Origin: Isotricha intestinalis
Taxonomy: Eukaryota > Ciliophora > Litostomatea > Vestibuliferida > Isotrichidae
Direction of reading: 5' to 3'
NCBI GenBank assembly: GCA_023807065.1
Contig: JAJJLU010004272.1
Coordinates: 1 to 15,616, forward strand
DNA: 15,616 nt
The notes under the pieces were generated by a model. The model was given only the letters and a program-made list of their open reading frames with translations. It had not been told where the DNA came from and ran no database searches. Each line of letters begins with the position of its first letter. Positions within the stretch are counted from its first letter, which is position 1. Made by a program: the position numbers and the translations under genes. Below are positions 1 through 7,744 of this stretch, piece after piece.

Positions 1-1001
1 TTTTTAATTTTTAAATTGTTTATACAAAAAATAGATTCTTTTTCTTCATTTATTTTATTTTCTTTCCAATAACTTTTAAATATATTTTTATTTTTAAAAT
101 ATATTGTTCCAAATCCTTCTTTTTTATCATTTTTAAAATTTCCTTCATAAATAATATTATTACCAAATTCATTATTTTTTTTAATATATAATATTCCTTC
201 TCCTTCTTTTTTATCATTCTTATAATTTCCTTTATAAAATAAATCTTTTAAATTATTTAATTTAAATATTTCATTTAAATTAAATATATTTATCTCTTTA
301 ATTATTTCATAATCATCTTTATTTAAACAAAATAATCCTTCTCCTTCTTTTAAATCATTATTCCAATATCCATTATAAATATTTCCATTATTATATTTCA
401 TTATTCCTTTTCCATATCTTTTATTATCACATAAATATCCAATATATTCATCTCCATTTTCATACGTTTTTTTTTCTTCTTTAATAATTTGTTTTTTTTC
501 TAAATATTTTATAGATAATTGTATAAAAATATTTTCAATATTACTATAATCTTTAGCAGAAATTTCAAAAAATAAAGAATTATTATCTTCAGCTAATTTT
601 CTTCCTTCTTCAAATTTAACTTTTCTTTCTTCATATAAATCATTTTTATTCCCAGCAATTCCTAATATAATATCTTCTTTATTATTAATTGAATGAATGG
701 TACTTATATCTTCTATTATATATTCAAAAGAATATCTATTTGTTATATCATAAATTAATATAACAATATCTTGGTTTTTCATATAACTTTGAGTTATATT
801 AAAATATCTTTCTTCTCCTCCGGTGTCCCAAATTTTTAATTTTAATGTTTTTTCATTTAATTTAATTGTTGTCTTATAATAATCAGCACCAATGGTAGTA
901 ATAGTAATCTTAATCTATTTCTTTTCAATATAATGGTTTAAAATTTGGGTTTTTCCAGCACATGTATCTCCTAATAATATAAATTTCAAAGGAATTTCCA
1001 T
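1..1001 (-). CDS. Rab-like small GTPase fused to MORN repeats, partial, with in-frame TAG
   Basis: The ATG is at 1001-999 and the frame stays open to the left edge, so the C-terminus is missing. Codons 1-170 form a Rab/Ras G domain: P-loop GDTCAGKT (11-18), switch I TTIGADYYKT, switch II WDTGGEERY (58-66), base-binding NKND (118-121) and SAK (148-150). From about residue 179 MORN-type repeats follow, with cores such as YENGDEYIGY, NGNIYNGYW, FYKGNYKND and IYEGNFKND. Rabs are GTP switches for membrane traffic; MORN repeats often bind lipids or scaffold membranes, so a membrane-tethered role is inferred. The usual switch II Gln is Glu63, which would be expected to slow GTP hydrolysis. Codon 29 (917-915) is TAG, between the P-loop and switch I, where other Rabs have a hydrophobic residue; spacing on both sides is normal and no GT...AG intron removes it. 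It could be a pseudogene, an error or readthrough. Domain assignment is firm; functionality is not. Confidence 0.85.
915..917 (-). other. In-frame TAG inside the Rab domain
   Basis: The context is AAG-AAA-TAG-ATT, at codon 29. The distance from GKT to TIG is exactly that of intact Rabs when this codon is counted as one residue. Confidence 0.8.
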
Positions 1002-1066
1002 TATTTTAAAAATTTTATTTTTATTTTTTTATTTTTTAAAAATAACATTAAATTCATAGAGTTATA

Positions 1067-1089
1067 AAGTTTGGAAATATTTTCAAACT
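1067..1089. repeat. Imperfect palindrome, GTTTG...CAAAC
   Basis: The sequence folds back on itself with GTTTG on the left and CAAAC on the right around an AT core. A closely related motif in inverted orientation (AATATTTTCCAAACTTT) lies at about 1231-1247. Both flank the direct repeats upstream of the Rab-MORN start, so a regulatory role is possible but unproven. Confidence 0.4.
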
Positions 1090-1152
1090 AAAAAATAATT
1101 AAGCAACAGTAATTTGTAAAAATAATAAAAAATAATTAAGCAATGGTAATTT
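1090..1152. repeat. Two-copy 26-bp direct repeat
   Basis: Copies at 1090-1115 and 1127-1152 share an AATAATTAAGCAA core followed by a GTAATTT ending. They differ only in a CA to TG dinucleotide (24 of 26 identical) and their starts are 37 bp apart. The GC-containing core (AAGCAA..GTAA) stands out in this AT-rich spacer. It may be a small tandem duplication or a paired protein-binding site. Confidence 0.55.
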
Positions 1153-1192
1153 TTGAAATAAATCAATATTGTTTCCAATGAATATATTTAAT

Positions 1193-1211
1193 ATTTATGA
1201 TTATCATAAAT
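1193..1211. repeat. Perfect 9-bp-arm palindrome
   Basis: ATTTATGAT and its exact reverse complement ATCATAAAT are separated by a single T. The arms contain ATGAT/ATCAT and so are not pure A/T. It lies about 190 bp upstream of the Rab-MORN start codon. A dimeric factor-binding site is possible, but palindromes of this size also arise by chance in AT-rich DNA. Confidence 0.45.
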
Positions 1212-1416
1212 GATTAATTAGAATTCAAAAAATATTTTCCAAACTTTAATCAAAAACTTTTAAATTATAATTTTTTTTTCAAAAAAAACTGAATTTAAAA
1301 CTAATTAAAATATATTTTTAAAAATGAAATTTCATTTCTAAAAGAAAAAACCTGTAAATAAAGTGTAAAACCAAAAAAAAACCTAAAAACCAAAAAATAA
1401 AAAATTGTTATTTAAA

Positions 1417-3006
1417 TTAAAAATTTCCATTACTAATTTCAACAATAGGATCACCAGGAGGGATTTTTTTATGTTGATAAAACTCAACAATTTGTTTGGG
1501 AATTTCTTCAAGAACTTCTTCAGCTAATTTTCTTCCATCATTCATATATTTATTAAAAGGTACAAATTGAACAATATCTCTATCAGCTTTTCTTCCATTA
1601 TCATCAACTAAAATTTCATCATCAGCATCTAAAATATTCATATTAGTAAAATCAGCATATCCAATTCCAATAATAATGATACTTATAGGGAGAAATGAAG
1701 CTTCAACAATAACATTTATTGTTTCATTCATATCATTAATAACACCATCCGTTAATATCATTAATATATTATAATTATTATAATTACCTTCTTTTATATC
1801 TTCACTTACTTTCATATTTAAATTCCTTATTAAAGGAGAAAAATATGTAGGTCCATATAAAGTAATAAAAGGTAAATTATTTCTATATGTTAATAATATA
1901 TTATCAATTGAATTTATTTCTGGATTATCCCTATTAAAATTTAATGGAAAACAATGATTAGCTGTATTTTCATTTGGTAATTTTGCTCCATAACCATAAA
2001 CAGGAAATAATTGATCATAATCATAATAAGCTACAATTTCACCACAATATTTAATTGCTGTTTCATAACTATTCATTATATTATTTCCTATAAAATGTAA
2101 ACTTGAAGGATCATTATAATTCTTATTTGATGATGTAAAATCTATTCCTATTGTTAAATTTATTTGAATTCCTCCTCTTAAATAATCTAAAAAAGAATAT
2201 TCTTTTTCATTTTTTATTCTTAAGGTAAAATTTCCTTTTGGAAAAGGTAAATTTATTTCTTTATTATATATTTCTGATAATGGACTTATTTTTTCAACTA
2301 ATTTTTTCTGAGAGAAATTTTCAAAAAATTCAATTGAAATTAAATTATTATCATACTTTCCATCAGGTGATAAAATTATTGTTGGAATTGATAAACTTTT
2401 AAAAGTAATATTATTTAAATTTTGTATTATTTCACTTCTATAAATAGGCTCAGATTTTGGATTATTTTGATTACCTAAATATTTAATTAAATATGATATT
2501 GCCATTCCATTAAAATTCCCATTTCCATTTATTTCAAATGTACTTTTCATATTATTATTTTGTAAATTAATTCCACTTATTTCAATTATTGAATTATCTA
2601 ATAAATTCTTTTTTAATTTCTGTCCTCTACTTCCTATAATATTTCCTAAGTTTGTTTCTAAGTTTTCCAATAAAATATTGTTTTTATATATTTGAATTAA
2701 TAAAGGTTGTTGTTTTTCAAAGAAATAATCCATTAAAAAAAATTGATCAAATAATATTATATTATTGATATTTTTTATTTTTTTTTCTGTTTTGATTGGA
2801 GATAAAGATTTTGATTTTTTGGAATCTTCATATAAGATTAATGAACAGTATCTTTCTTCATTATCATTTATATTTGATATGGAAATTGATAATTTTACTT
2901 TTTGAGTGATTTCATTTTCTGATTCATTGTTAAAAAGAGGATTTAAAGATTTAAAAAAAAATATTTGATCATAATTTAAAGCATCCCTGTTACATTGATT
3001 CCCCAT
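1417..3006 (-). CDS. Copine (degenerate tandem C2 plus copine vWA domain)
   Basis: This 529-aa protein has the copine layout: two C2-like regions (about 37-145 and 155-265) and a copine vWA domain (about 283-505). The vWA part is highly recognisable: GIDFTSSN (MIDAS, D289), DPSSLHF, YGYGAKLP, FPLNFN, LYGPTYFSP, LTDGVINDM, DRDIVQFVPF and LAEEVLEEIPKQ. C2B keeps PIYRSEIIQN and TFKSLSIP. Copines bind membranes, usually through Ca2+-dependent C2 domains, and recruit partners through the vWA domain. Here the usual SKSDP-type Ca2+-binding loops are absent from both C2 domains, while the N-terminus (MGNQCNRD) fits an N-myristoylation signal with a nearby Cys, as in plant BON1-type copines. Constitutive membrane anchoring is inferred. 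It ends with TAA and is transcribed divergently from the NBR1-like gene 92 bp away. Identification is secure. Confidence 0.95.
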   Translation of the reverse strand: MGNQCNRDALNYDQIFFFKSLNPLFNNESENEITQKVKLSISISNINDNEERYCSLILYEDSKKSKSLSPIKTEKKIKNINNIILFDQFFLMDYFFEKQQPLLIQIYKNNILLENLETNLGNIIGSRGQKLKKNLLDNSIIEISGINLQNNNMKSTFEINGNGNFNGMAISYLIKYLGNQNNPKSEPIYRSEIIQNLNNITFKSLSIPTIILSPDGKYDNNLISIEFFENFSQKKLVEKISPLSEIYNKEINLPFPKGNFTLRIKNEKEYSFLDYLRGGIQINLTIGIDFTSSNKNYNDPSSLHFIGNNIMNSYETAIKYCGEIVAYYDYDQLFPVYGYGAKLPNENTANHCFPLNFNRDNPEINSIDNILLTYRNNLPFITLYGPTYFSPLIRNLNMKVSEDIKEGNYNNYNILMILTDGVINDMNETINVIVEASFLPISIIIIGIGYADFTNMNILDADDEILVDDNGRKADRDIVQFVPFNKYMNDGRKLAEEVLEEIPKQIVEFYQHKKIPPGDPIVEISNGNF

Positions 3007-3098
3007 TTTTTTATGATTTATTATTTTCTATTGCTTTATATTTTTTTAATTGATTTTTTAAACTTTATTTATTAATTTAACACAAAGAAAATTTAAAA
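3007..3098. promoter_or_regulatory. Short divergent promoter region (copine / NBR1-like)
   Basis: Only 92 bp separate the two divergent start codons, so both promoters and 5' leaders must fit here or overlap the genes. The sequence is almost pure A/T, with no element I can name. The call rests on gene arrangement alone. Confidence 0.4.
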
Positions 3099-4043
3099 AT
3101 GAATGTTCAAATTGAAATAATAGTTCAATTTAATGATGAAAAATTTAAAGGAAAATTAATTAAAGACTATAAAGAATTTTTAAATAAATGTTGTAAAGAA
3201 TTTAACTTATCAAATGAAGAAATAAAAACTTTTAAATTATTTGTTTTAGATTACGGAGATGAAATATCAATAGAAAATGAATCGGATTTTAAAGAAAATT
3301 TAGAACCTGATGATAATAATCAATAACATATATTCTTAAAGGAAATAGAATTGAAAAAAAACCCGAAATTAAAGAAGAATATTTATTAGAAAAAAATAAA
3401 TAAAATGTTAAATGAAAATTATGAAAAAAAGCAAAAAGATTTAAAAGAATATATAAAAAATACATTTATTAATTTCAATAATTCAAAAGAAAAATATTAT
3501 GAATGTTTTTTTTCTGACGGAAATTATACTTTAAATTCATATTATAATGATTTAATAAAAGAAAAAAAATTTAATTTTAATATTTCTATTTTAAATAAAG
3601 GAAATTTAAATTGGCCAAAAAATTCTTTTATAATTGGAAATTCAGAAAATAATATTTTAAGCTTTAAAAAAGTAATAAATCCAGAAAATGAAATTTTACC
3701 AGAACAAAAAATTGAAATCAATATTTCTATTAATTTAGAAAAAATAAAAAATGAAAATATTAAAATTATTTTACCTTTAAAATTCAGTTTTCAAAATGAA
3801 TTAATTCAAATAAAACAAAATACTTTTAAATTTATTTTAATAATAAAAAAATCAATAGAAGAAGAAATAAATAAATTAAAAGATATAAATCAAAAAAATC
3901 CAAAAATTTTATCTAATCAAGTTCCAGAAGAATTAATTCAAGCATTTGGAAATAATATTGAAACTTTTATTGAAAAATTTCCTGAAAATTTAAATCTTTC
4001 TTTATCAAATTATCAATTTAAAAAAAATAATGAAAAAATATAA
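3099..4043 (+). CDS. NBR1-like PB1 + FW-domain protein, in shifted frames
   Basis: The first segment (3099-3323) is a PB1-like domain: Lys-containing beta strands (DEKFKGKLIKDY) and an acidic OPCA-type motif (LDYGDEISIENESDF). The frame then hits TAA, but the -1 frame continues the domain naturally from 3326 to 3400 (TYILKGNRIEKKPEIKEEYL...) until AAA-TAA. Skipping one T restores the first frame at ATG 3405, which runs to TAA at 4041-4043. This last part resembles the Ig-like FW (four-tryptophan) domain of NBR1: ISILNKGNLNWPKNSFI, then PEQKIEINISINL, then strands ending FKFILIIKK. PB1 plus FW is the core of NBR1-type autophagy receptors, which pair by PB1 and bring ubiquitinated cargo to autophagosomes. 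No ZZ finger or certain UBA is seen. The total is about 313 aa if joined. Each domain is a moderate match; the compensating shifts may be indel errors, decay or programmed frameshifts. Confidence 0.6.
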
Positions 4044-4288
4044 AAAACAATTAAAATATTTTTCTCATAGAAAAAAATAATTCATAATCAAAATATAATT
4101 AAAGTATTAAACATATTATTTTACTAATAGACTTTTCTTAAATATAAAATAAAAAAAAGTAATTATAAAAAATATTTATTTAAATTTAAATAACAATATG
4201 TTTAATTTAAATATTTAAAGTTGTTTTAATTAAAATTTCAAATTTTTATTTATTTATAATTTATTTTCATAAGAAATAAAATGCAAAA

Positions 4289-5335
4289 TTAAATATTATT
4301 TTCTTGATTATTTTCTTCTAAAATTATATTATTATTATCAATATTTTCAATTGAATCTATCATTGAATTTTTATTTAAATTTTGTTCTGAAGTAATACTA
4401 TTATTAAAAGTGAAAAAATCATTTTCATCACGTTGAGGAATAATATTATTTTTAAATTCATTATTTTCATAATTTTCTAAATTATTTTCTTTTTCATATT
4501 TATTATATTTTAAAGGAATATATTCAAACTTTTCTAAATTATATAAATCTGAATTTGATTTCTTTTGATTTGCTTTTGTGTTTTTATTATCTATATTATT
4601 TCTTATTTTTGATAAATTATTATTTTTTTTAGGAATCATTTGTTTAAATTTAAAACCTTTAATATTATTATTATTATTTTTATAATTATTGTTTTTATTT
4701 TTCTCATTTTTTTTTCCTTTACTTTCTTGTAAATTTTTAATTGTATTTTTTACATCATTTTGAAAAAGATTTTTTATTTGTTCTTTCAATTGTTCATTTT
4801 CAAAATTTAATTTATTCAATTCAACAATTTGAATATTTAAATTAAAATTATCTTTTTTTATTTTTTCATTTTCTTCAATTAATTCTTTAATTCTTAAATT
4901 CATTTTATTATTTTCATTTTTTAAATTTTTAATAATAACTTCATAACTTTCTTTTTCAATAATATTTTGTTCAATATGTTTTTTTTTTTCTTTTTCAATA
5001 ATTTCAAAATTTGAATTTAATAAATTTATTTTTTTATTATTTTCTTCTCTTTCTTTTTCTAAAATTTCACTAACTTGAATAAAATTAATTTTTAATTGTT
5101 CATTTTCATTAATTAAATTCCTTAATTTTAAATGAAGACTATTTAAATATTCACTCGCACTTTTTGAATTTAATTTATCTATTGGATTATTTTTTAATAA
5201 AGTATTATTTAAATCTTCATAAGTTAAAATATTATTTTGATTAATTGATTTTGAAAAATTTATTTTTGATATTATATTATTATTTGAAAATTCATTTGTT
5301 TCATTTATTCCAATAAAAGAATTATGAAATGACAT
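4289..5335 (-). CDS. Coiled-coil protein of unknown function
   Basis: This 348-aa protein is not one I recognise. Residues 1-55 are Asn/Ser-rich. About 60-205 form a long, heptad-patterned coiled coil rich in Leu, Glu, Lys and Asn (for example LKLRNLINENEQLK, IKELIEENEKIKKDNFNL and LNFENEQLKEQIKNLF). About 205-348 are disordered, Lys/Asn-rich and then acidic, ending NIILEENNQENNI. Such architecture fits a scaffold, cytoskeletal or centrosomal/basal-body linker, but nothing specific supports one of these. It is intact, with ATG start and TAA stop, and converges with the NBR1-like gene across a 245-bp spacer that shows no features. Confidence 0.75.
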   Translation of the reverse strand: MSFHNSFIGINETNEFSNNNIISKINFSKSINQNNILTYEDLNNTLLKNNPIDKLNSKSASEYLNSLHLKLRNLINENEQLKINFIQVSEILEKEREENNKKINLLNSNFEIIEKEKKKHIEQNIIEKESYEVIIKNLKNENNKMNLRIKELIEENEKIKKDNFNLNIQIVELNKLNFENEQLKEQIKNLFQNDVKNTIKNLQESKGKKNEKNKNNNYKNNNNNIKGFKFKQMIPKKNNNLSKIRNNIDNKNTKANQKKSNSDLYNLEKFEYIPLKYNKYEKENNLENYENNEFKNNIIPQRDENDFFTFNNSITSEQNLNKNSMIDSIENIDNNNIILEENNQENNI

Positions 5336-5772
5336 TTTTTTTAGATTTTAATTTAGAAAAAATGATTTTTAAATTTTTTTGATATTTTATTATTTTTTTT
5401 TTAATTAATATTTAATTAACCCTTTAGAATTTTTTAGAAATAAAATTAAAATTTCAAAAAGTTTTGTTTAACTTTTTTTAAAATTGTAAAAATAGATAAC
5501 ATTAAAAAAAATTATATTTTATATAGAATTATTTTTGTTGTGGGGTTAAATAAATTTATTATTCTTTTTTAATTTACCAATTTATAATTATTTTTTTTAT
5601 AAAGTTAAATTATTAAATTCTTTATTTAATTATTTATTATATAATAAATTATTAAAGAAATGAATTTCTTTTTTTAAAAATGAAAAAATACTAAATTCTT
5701 TTATATTAAATATTATATAATAATATAATTGAAAAATATTTTTAGTATTTACAATAAATAAAAAAAACATTT
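5336..5772. other. Intergenic region with palindromes
   Basis: No gene is visible in this 437 bp spacer between two minus-strand genes. It should hold the promoter of the coiled-coil gene and the 3' end of the 620-aa gene. It includes two adjacent perfect palindromes (5632-5649 and 5654-5671) and one GC-rich speck, TGTGGGGTTAAA, near 5539-5550. Confidence 0.6.
5632..5671. repeat. Two adjacent perfect palindromes
   Basis: ATTTATTAT/ATAATAAAT (5632-5649) is an uninterrupted 18-bp palindrome. AAAGAAAT-GA-ATTTCTTT (5654-5671) is an 8-bp-arm hairpin four bases further on. They lie downstream of the 620-aa gene and could be a transcript-end structure. Chance is a real alternative at this base composition. 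Confidence 0.4.
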
Positions 5773-7635
5773 TCAACAAACTGTTTTATTTTTTTTCCTT
5801 TTAAATTCTTTTAATTTCCTTATTTTTTCATAAATATCAATTTTATTATTATTATCATTATTAGAATCTATAATTTTTTTTTTATCAATTTGAATTAATT
5901 TAGTTAAATATTTCATTTTTTCAAAATTATCATCTAAAGATTCTTTAAATTTATCAAATTCATTAATATTTTTATTTCTTGAAACAATAATATTAAAATC
6001 TCCAAAATTAATTTTATATTTAATTGATTTAATGAGATATTTTTTTTTAATTTCCATAGTTTTATTTCTTATTTTATTTCTATGTTTAATTATTTCACAA
6101 ATAAAAGGTTGATTTGTATTTTTTAATATTTCAATTAATTTATTATCATATTTTACATTTTCATATCTTAATTTATGAAAATAATTTTCTCTTGATAATT
6201 TATCTTCTAAAGTTTCTTTCATTAAATTTAATTCTTTATAATTAAAATTCTTTGAAAAACTTCTTGATTTTTTATTATAATTATTCATTGATTTATTTAT
6301 ATTTTTACTAATTTCTTCTGAAGATGAAATAATATTATCTAAAATTTCTTGAAATTTTTTTTTGTTTTTATTATTATTTCTTTCTAAAGAAAAACTTAAT
6401 TTATTTACATTTGGTAATGTCATAAAAATTTCATTCTTATGATTTGTATTATTATTATTAAAACTATTTTTATTAAAACTTAAATAAGAATTTTGAATTA
6501 AAGGTTTTTTAACTGAATATTCAGGAATTAATAATTTTTTTTGACTATTAGAAACAGAAATAATATTAATTTGATTTCTTTTATTTTTATTGTTATTAAA
6601 ATTATTTAATTCAGCTTTTGCAATAGCATTTTTTAAATTAAAAGAATTTAAAATAATATTAGAATTATTCTTTGGAGAAGAAGTATAATTTAAACTTGAA
6701 TTTCTAAAAGAAGATTTTGACATTCTAAAAGAAGAAATATTATTATTTGAATTTAAAGAACTACTATTAACAGAAGTTGTGATTGTTTTATTAATTATAT
6801 TATTATTATGTTTTTTCTCATTTAATGATTCATTCAAATTAAAAATATTATTCTTATTAATATTATTATTGATTTTGTTATTATTATTATTTATTAATTC
6901 ATCTATTTCTGAAATTTTAGAAGAAGATAAATAAAAAAAACTTGATGCTTCATTTTTATTTTTTTTTTCTTTTGAATAAAAGTTATTCGTATTATTTTTT
7001 TCTGAACTTGAAGAAGAAAAATGACTTGTTGTTAAAGATAAAGTTTTTCTAGAATTTGAATTAGAATTTATATTATTATTTTCATTATTTATAATATTAT
7101 TATTTGAAATATTTTCTTCTCCATTTATAATTTTTTTTGAGTTTTCATTTAATTTTATTTGATTTATAGCTTTAATTAATTCAGATGAAGAAACTGTTAA
7201 ATTTCTTTTTCTTTGATTTTTTAATAATATTAGTTTTTTATTTGTAGATTTTTGATTTGAATTTTTATTTGAATTTATTAAAAAATTTTTCCTTTTAAAG
7301 TCGTTAAAATTTTTTTTTGAATTTTCTTGATAATTTTGAAAAGTATTTTTATTAAAATTTTTATCATTTAATTTTATTAAACTTTGATTGTTTTCATTAT
7401 CATAATTAATACTTTTAATATTTTTTAATAAATTAGATAAATCTTCTTCTTTTTTAATTTTCAAACTTGATTTTCTTTCATTTTTTTTAGAATTATTAAT
7501 CAAATTTTTTATACAATTATTTTCAATTTTCATTTTTGAATTAATCAAAAATTGAATATTCTCTTTTTTATCTTTAATAAACCTTTGAAAATTATTTCTT
7601 GAATAATAGTCGTTAGAAAAACAATCACAAATCAT
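5773..7635 (-). CDS. Large Asn/Ser-rich low-complexity protein
   Basis: This intact 620-aa protein has no domain that I recognise. It starts MICDCFSND, with Cys3 and Cys5 near the N-terminus, which could be acylated (speculative). Residues about 30-470 are low-complexity, with many Asn runs (encoded by AAT/AAC), Ser clusters and Lys/Arg; repeated short Ser motifs such as FRMSKSSFRNSSLNYTSS look like kinase substrates. The C-terminal part, about 475-620, is the only region that looks folded: helical and basic, with LEDKLSRENYFHKLRYENV and YKINFGDFNIIVSRN, ending KRKKNKTVC. This is where a homology search should focus. It is followed upstream by another minus-strand gene 109 bp away. Confidence 0.75.
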   Translation of the reverse strand: MICDCFSNDYYSRNNFQRFIKDKKENIQFLINSKMKIENNCIKNLINNSKKNERKSSLKIKKEEDLSNLLKNIKSINYDNENNQSLIKLNDKNFNKNTFQNYQENSKKNFNDFKRKNFLINSNKNSNQKSTNKKLILLKNQRKRNLTVSSSELIKAINQIKLNENSKKIINGEENISNNNIINNENNNINSNSNSRKTLSLTTSHFSSSSSEKNNTNNFYSKEKKNKNEASSFFYLSSSKISEIDELINNNNNKINNNINKNNIFNLNESLNEKKHNNNIINKTITTSVNSSSLNSNNNISSFRMSKSSFRNSSLNYTSSPKNNSNIILNSFNLKNAIAKAELNNFNNNKNKRNQINIISVSNSQKKLLIPEYSVKKPLIQNSYLSFNKNSFNNNNTNHKNEIFMTLPNVNKLSFSLERNNNKNKKKFQEILDNIISSSEEISKNINKSMNNYNKKSRSFSKNFNYKELNLMKETLEDKLSRENYFHKLRYENVKYDNKLIEILKNTNQPFICEIIKHRNKIRNKTMEIKKKYLIKSIKYKINFGDFNIIVSRNKNINEFDKFKESLDDNFEKMKYLTKLIQIDKKKIIDSNNDNNNKIDIYEKIRKLKEFKRKKNKTVC

Positions 7636-7744
7636 TTTAAATGTAATAACCTAAATCAAGAAAATATTTAAATTTATATAATTAATAAAAAAAATATGAA
7701 AAATAATTAAAAAAAAATAAAAAAGAAAAAAATATAAATTAAAT

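Larger units (their letters stand above)
1002..1416. other. Intergenic region upstream of the Rab-MORN gene
   Basis: There is no coding potential in this 415 bp stretch between the Rab-MORN start and the copine stop (both genes on minus). It should hold the Rab-MORN 5' region and the copine 3' end. It contains a 26-bp direct repeat, a perfect palindrome and a pair of inverted GTTTGGAAA-type motifs, listed separately. I see no tRNA or rRNA. Confidence 0.6.

Noticed and set aside
5542..5547. GGGGTT, the telomere unit of some ciliates
   Set aside because: There is a single copy in mid-window; no tandem array, so no telomere evidence.
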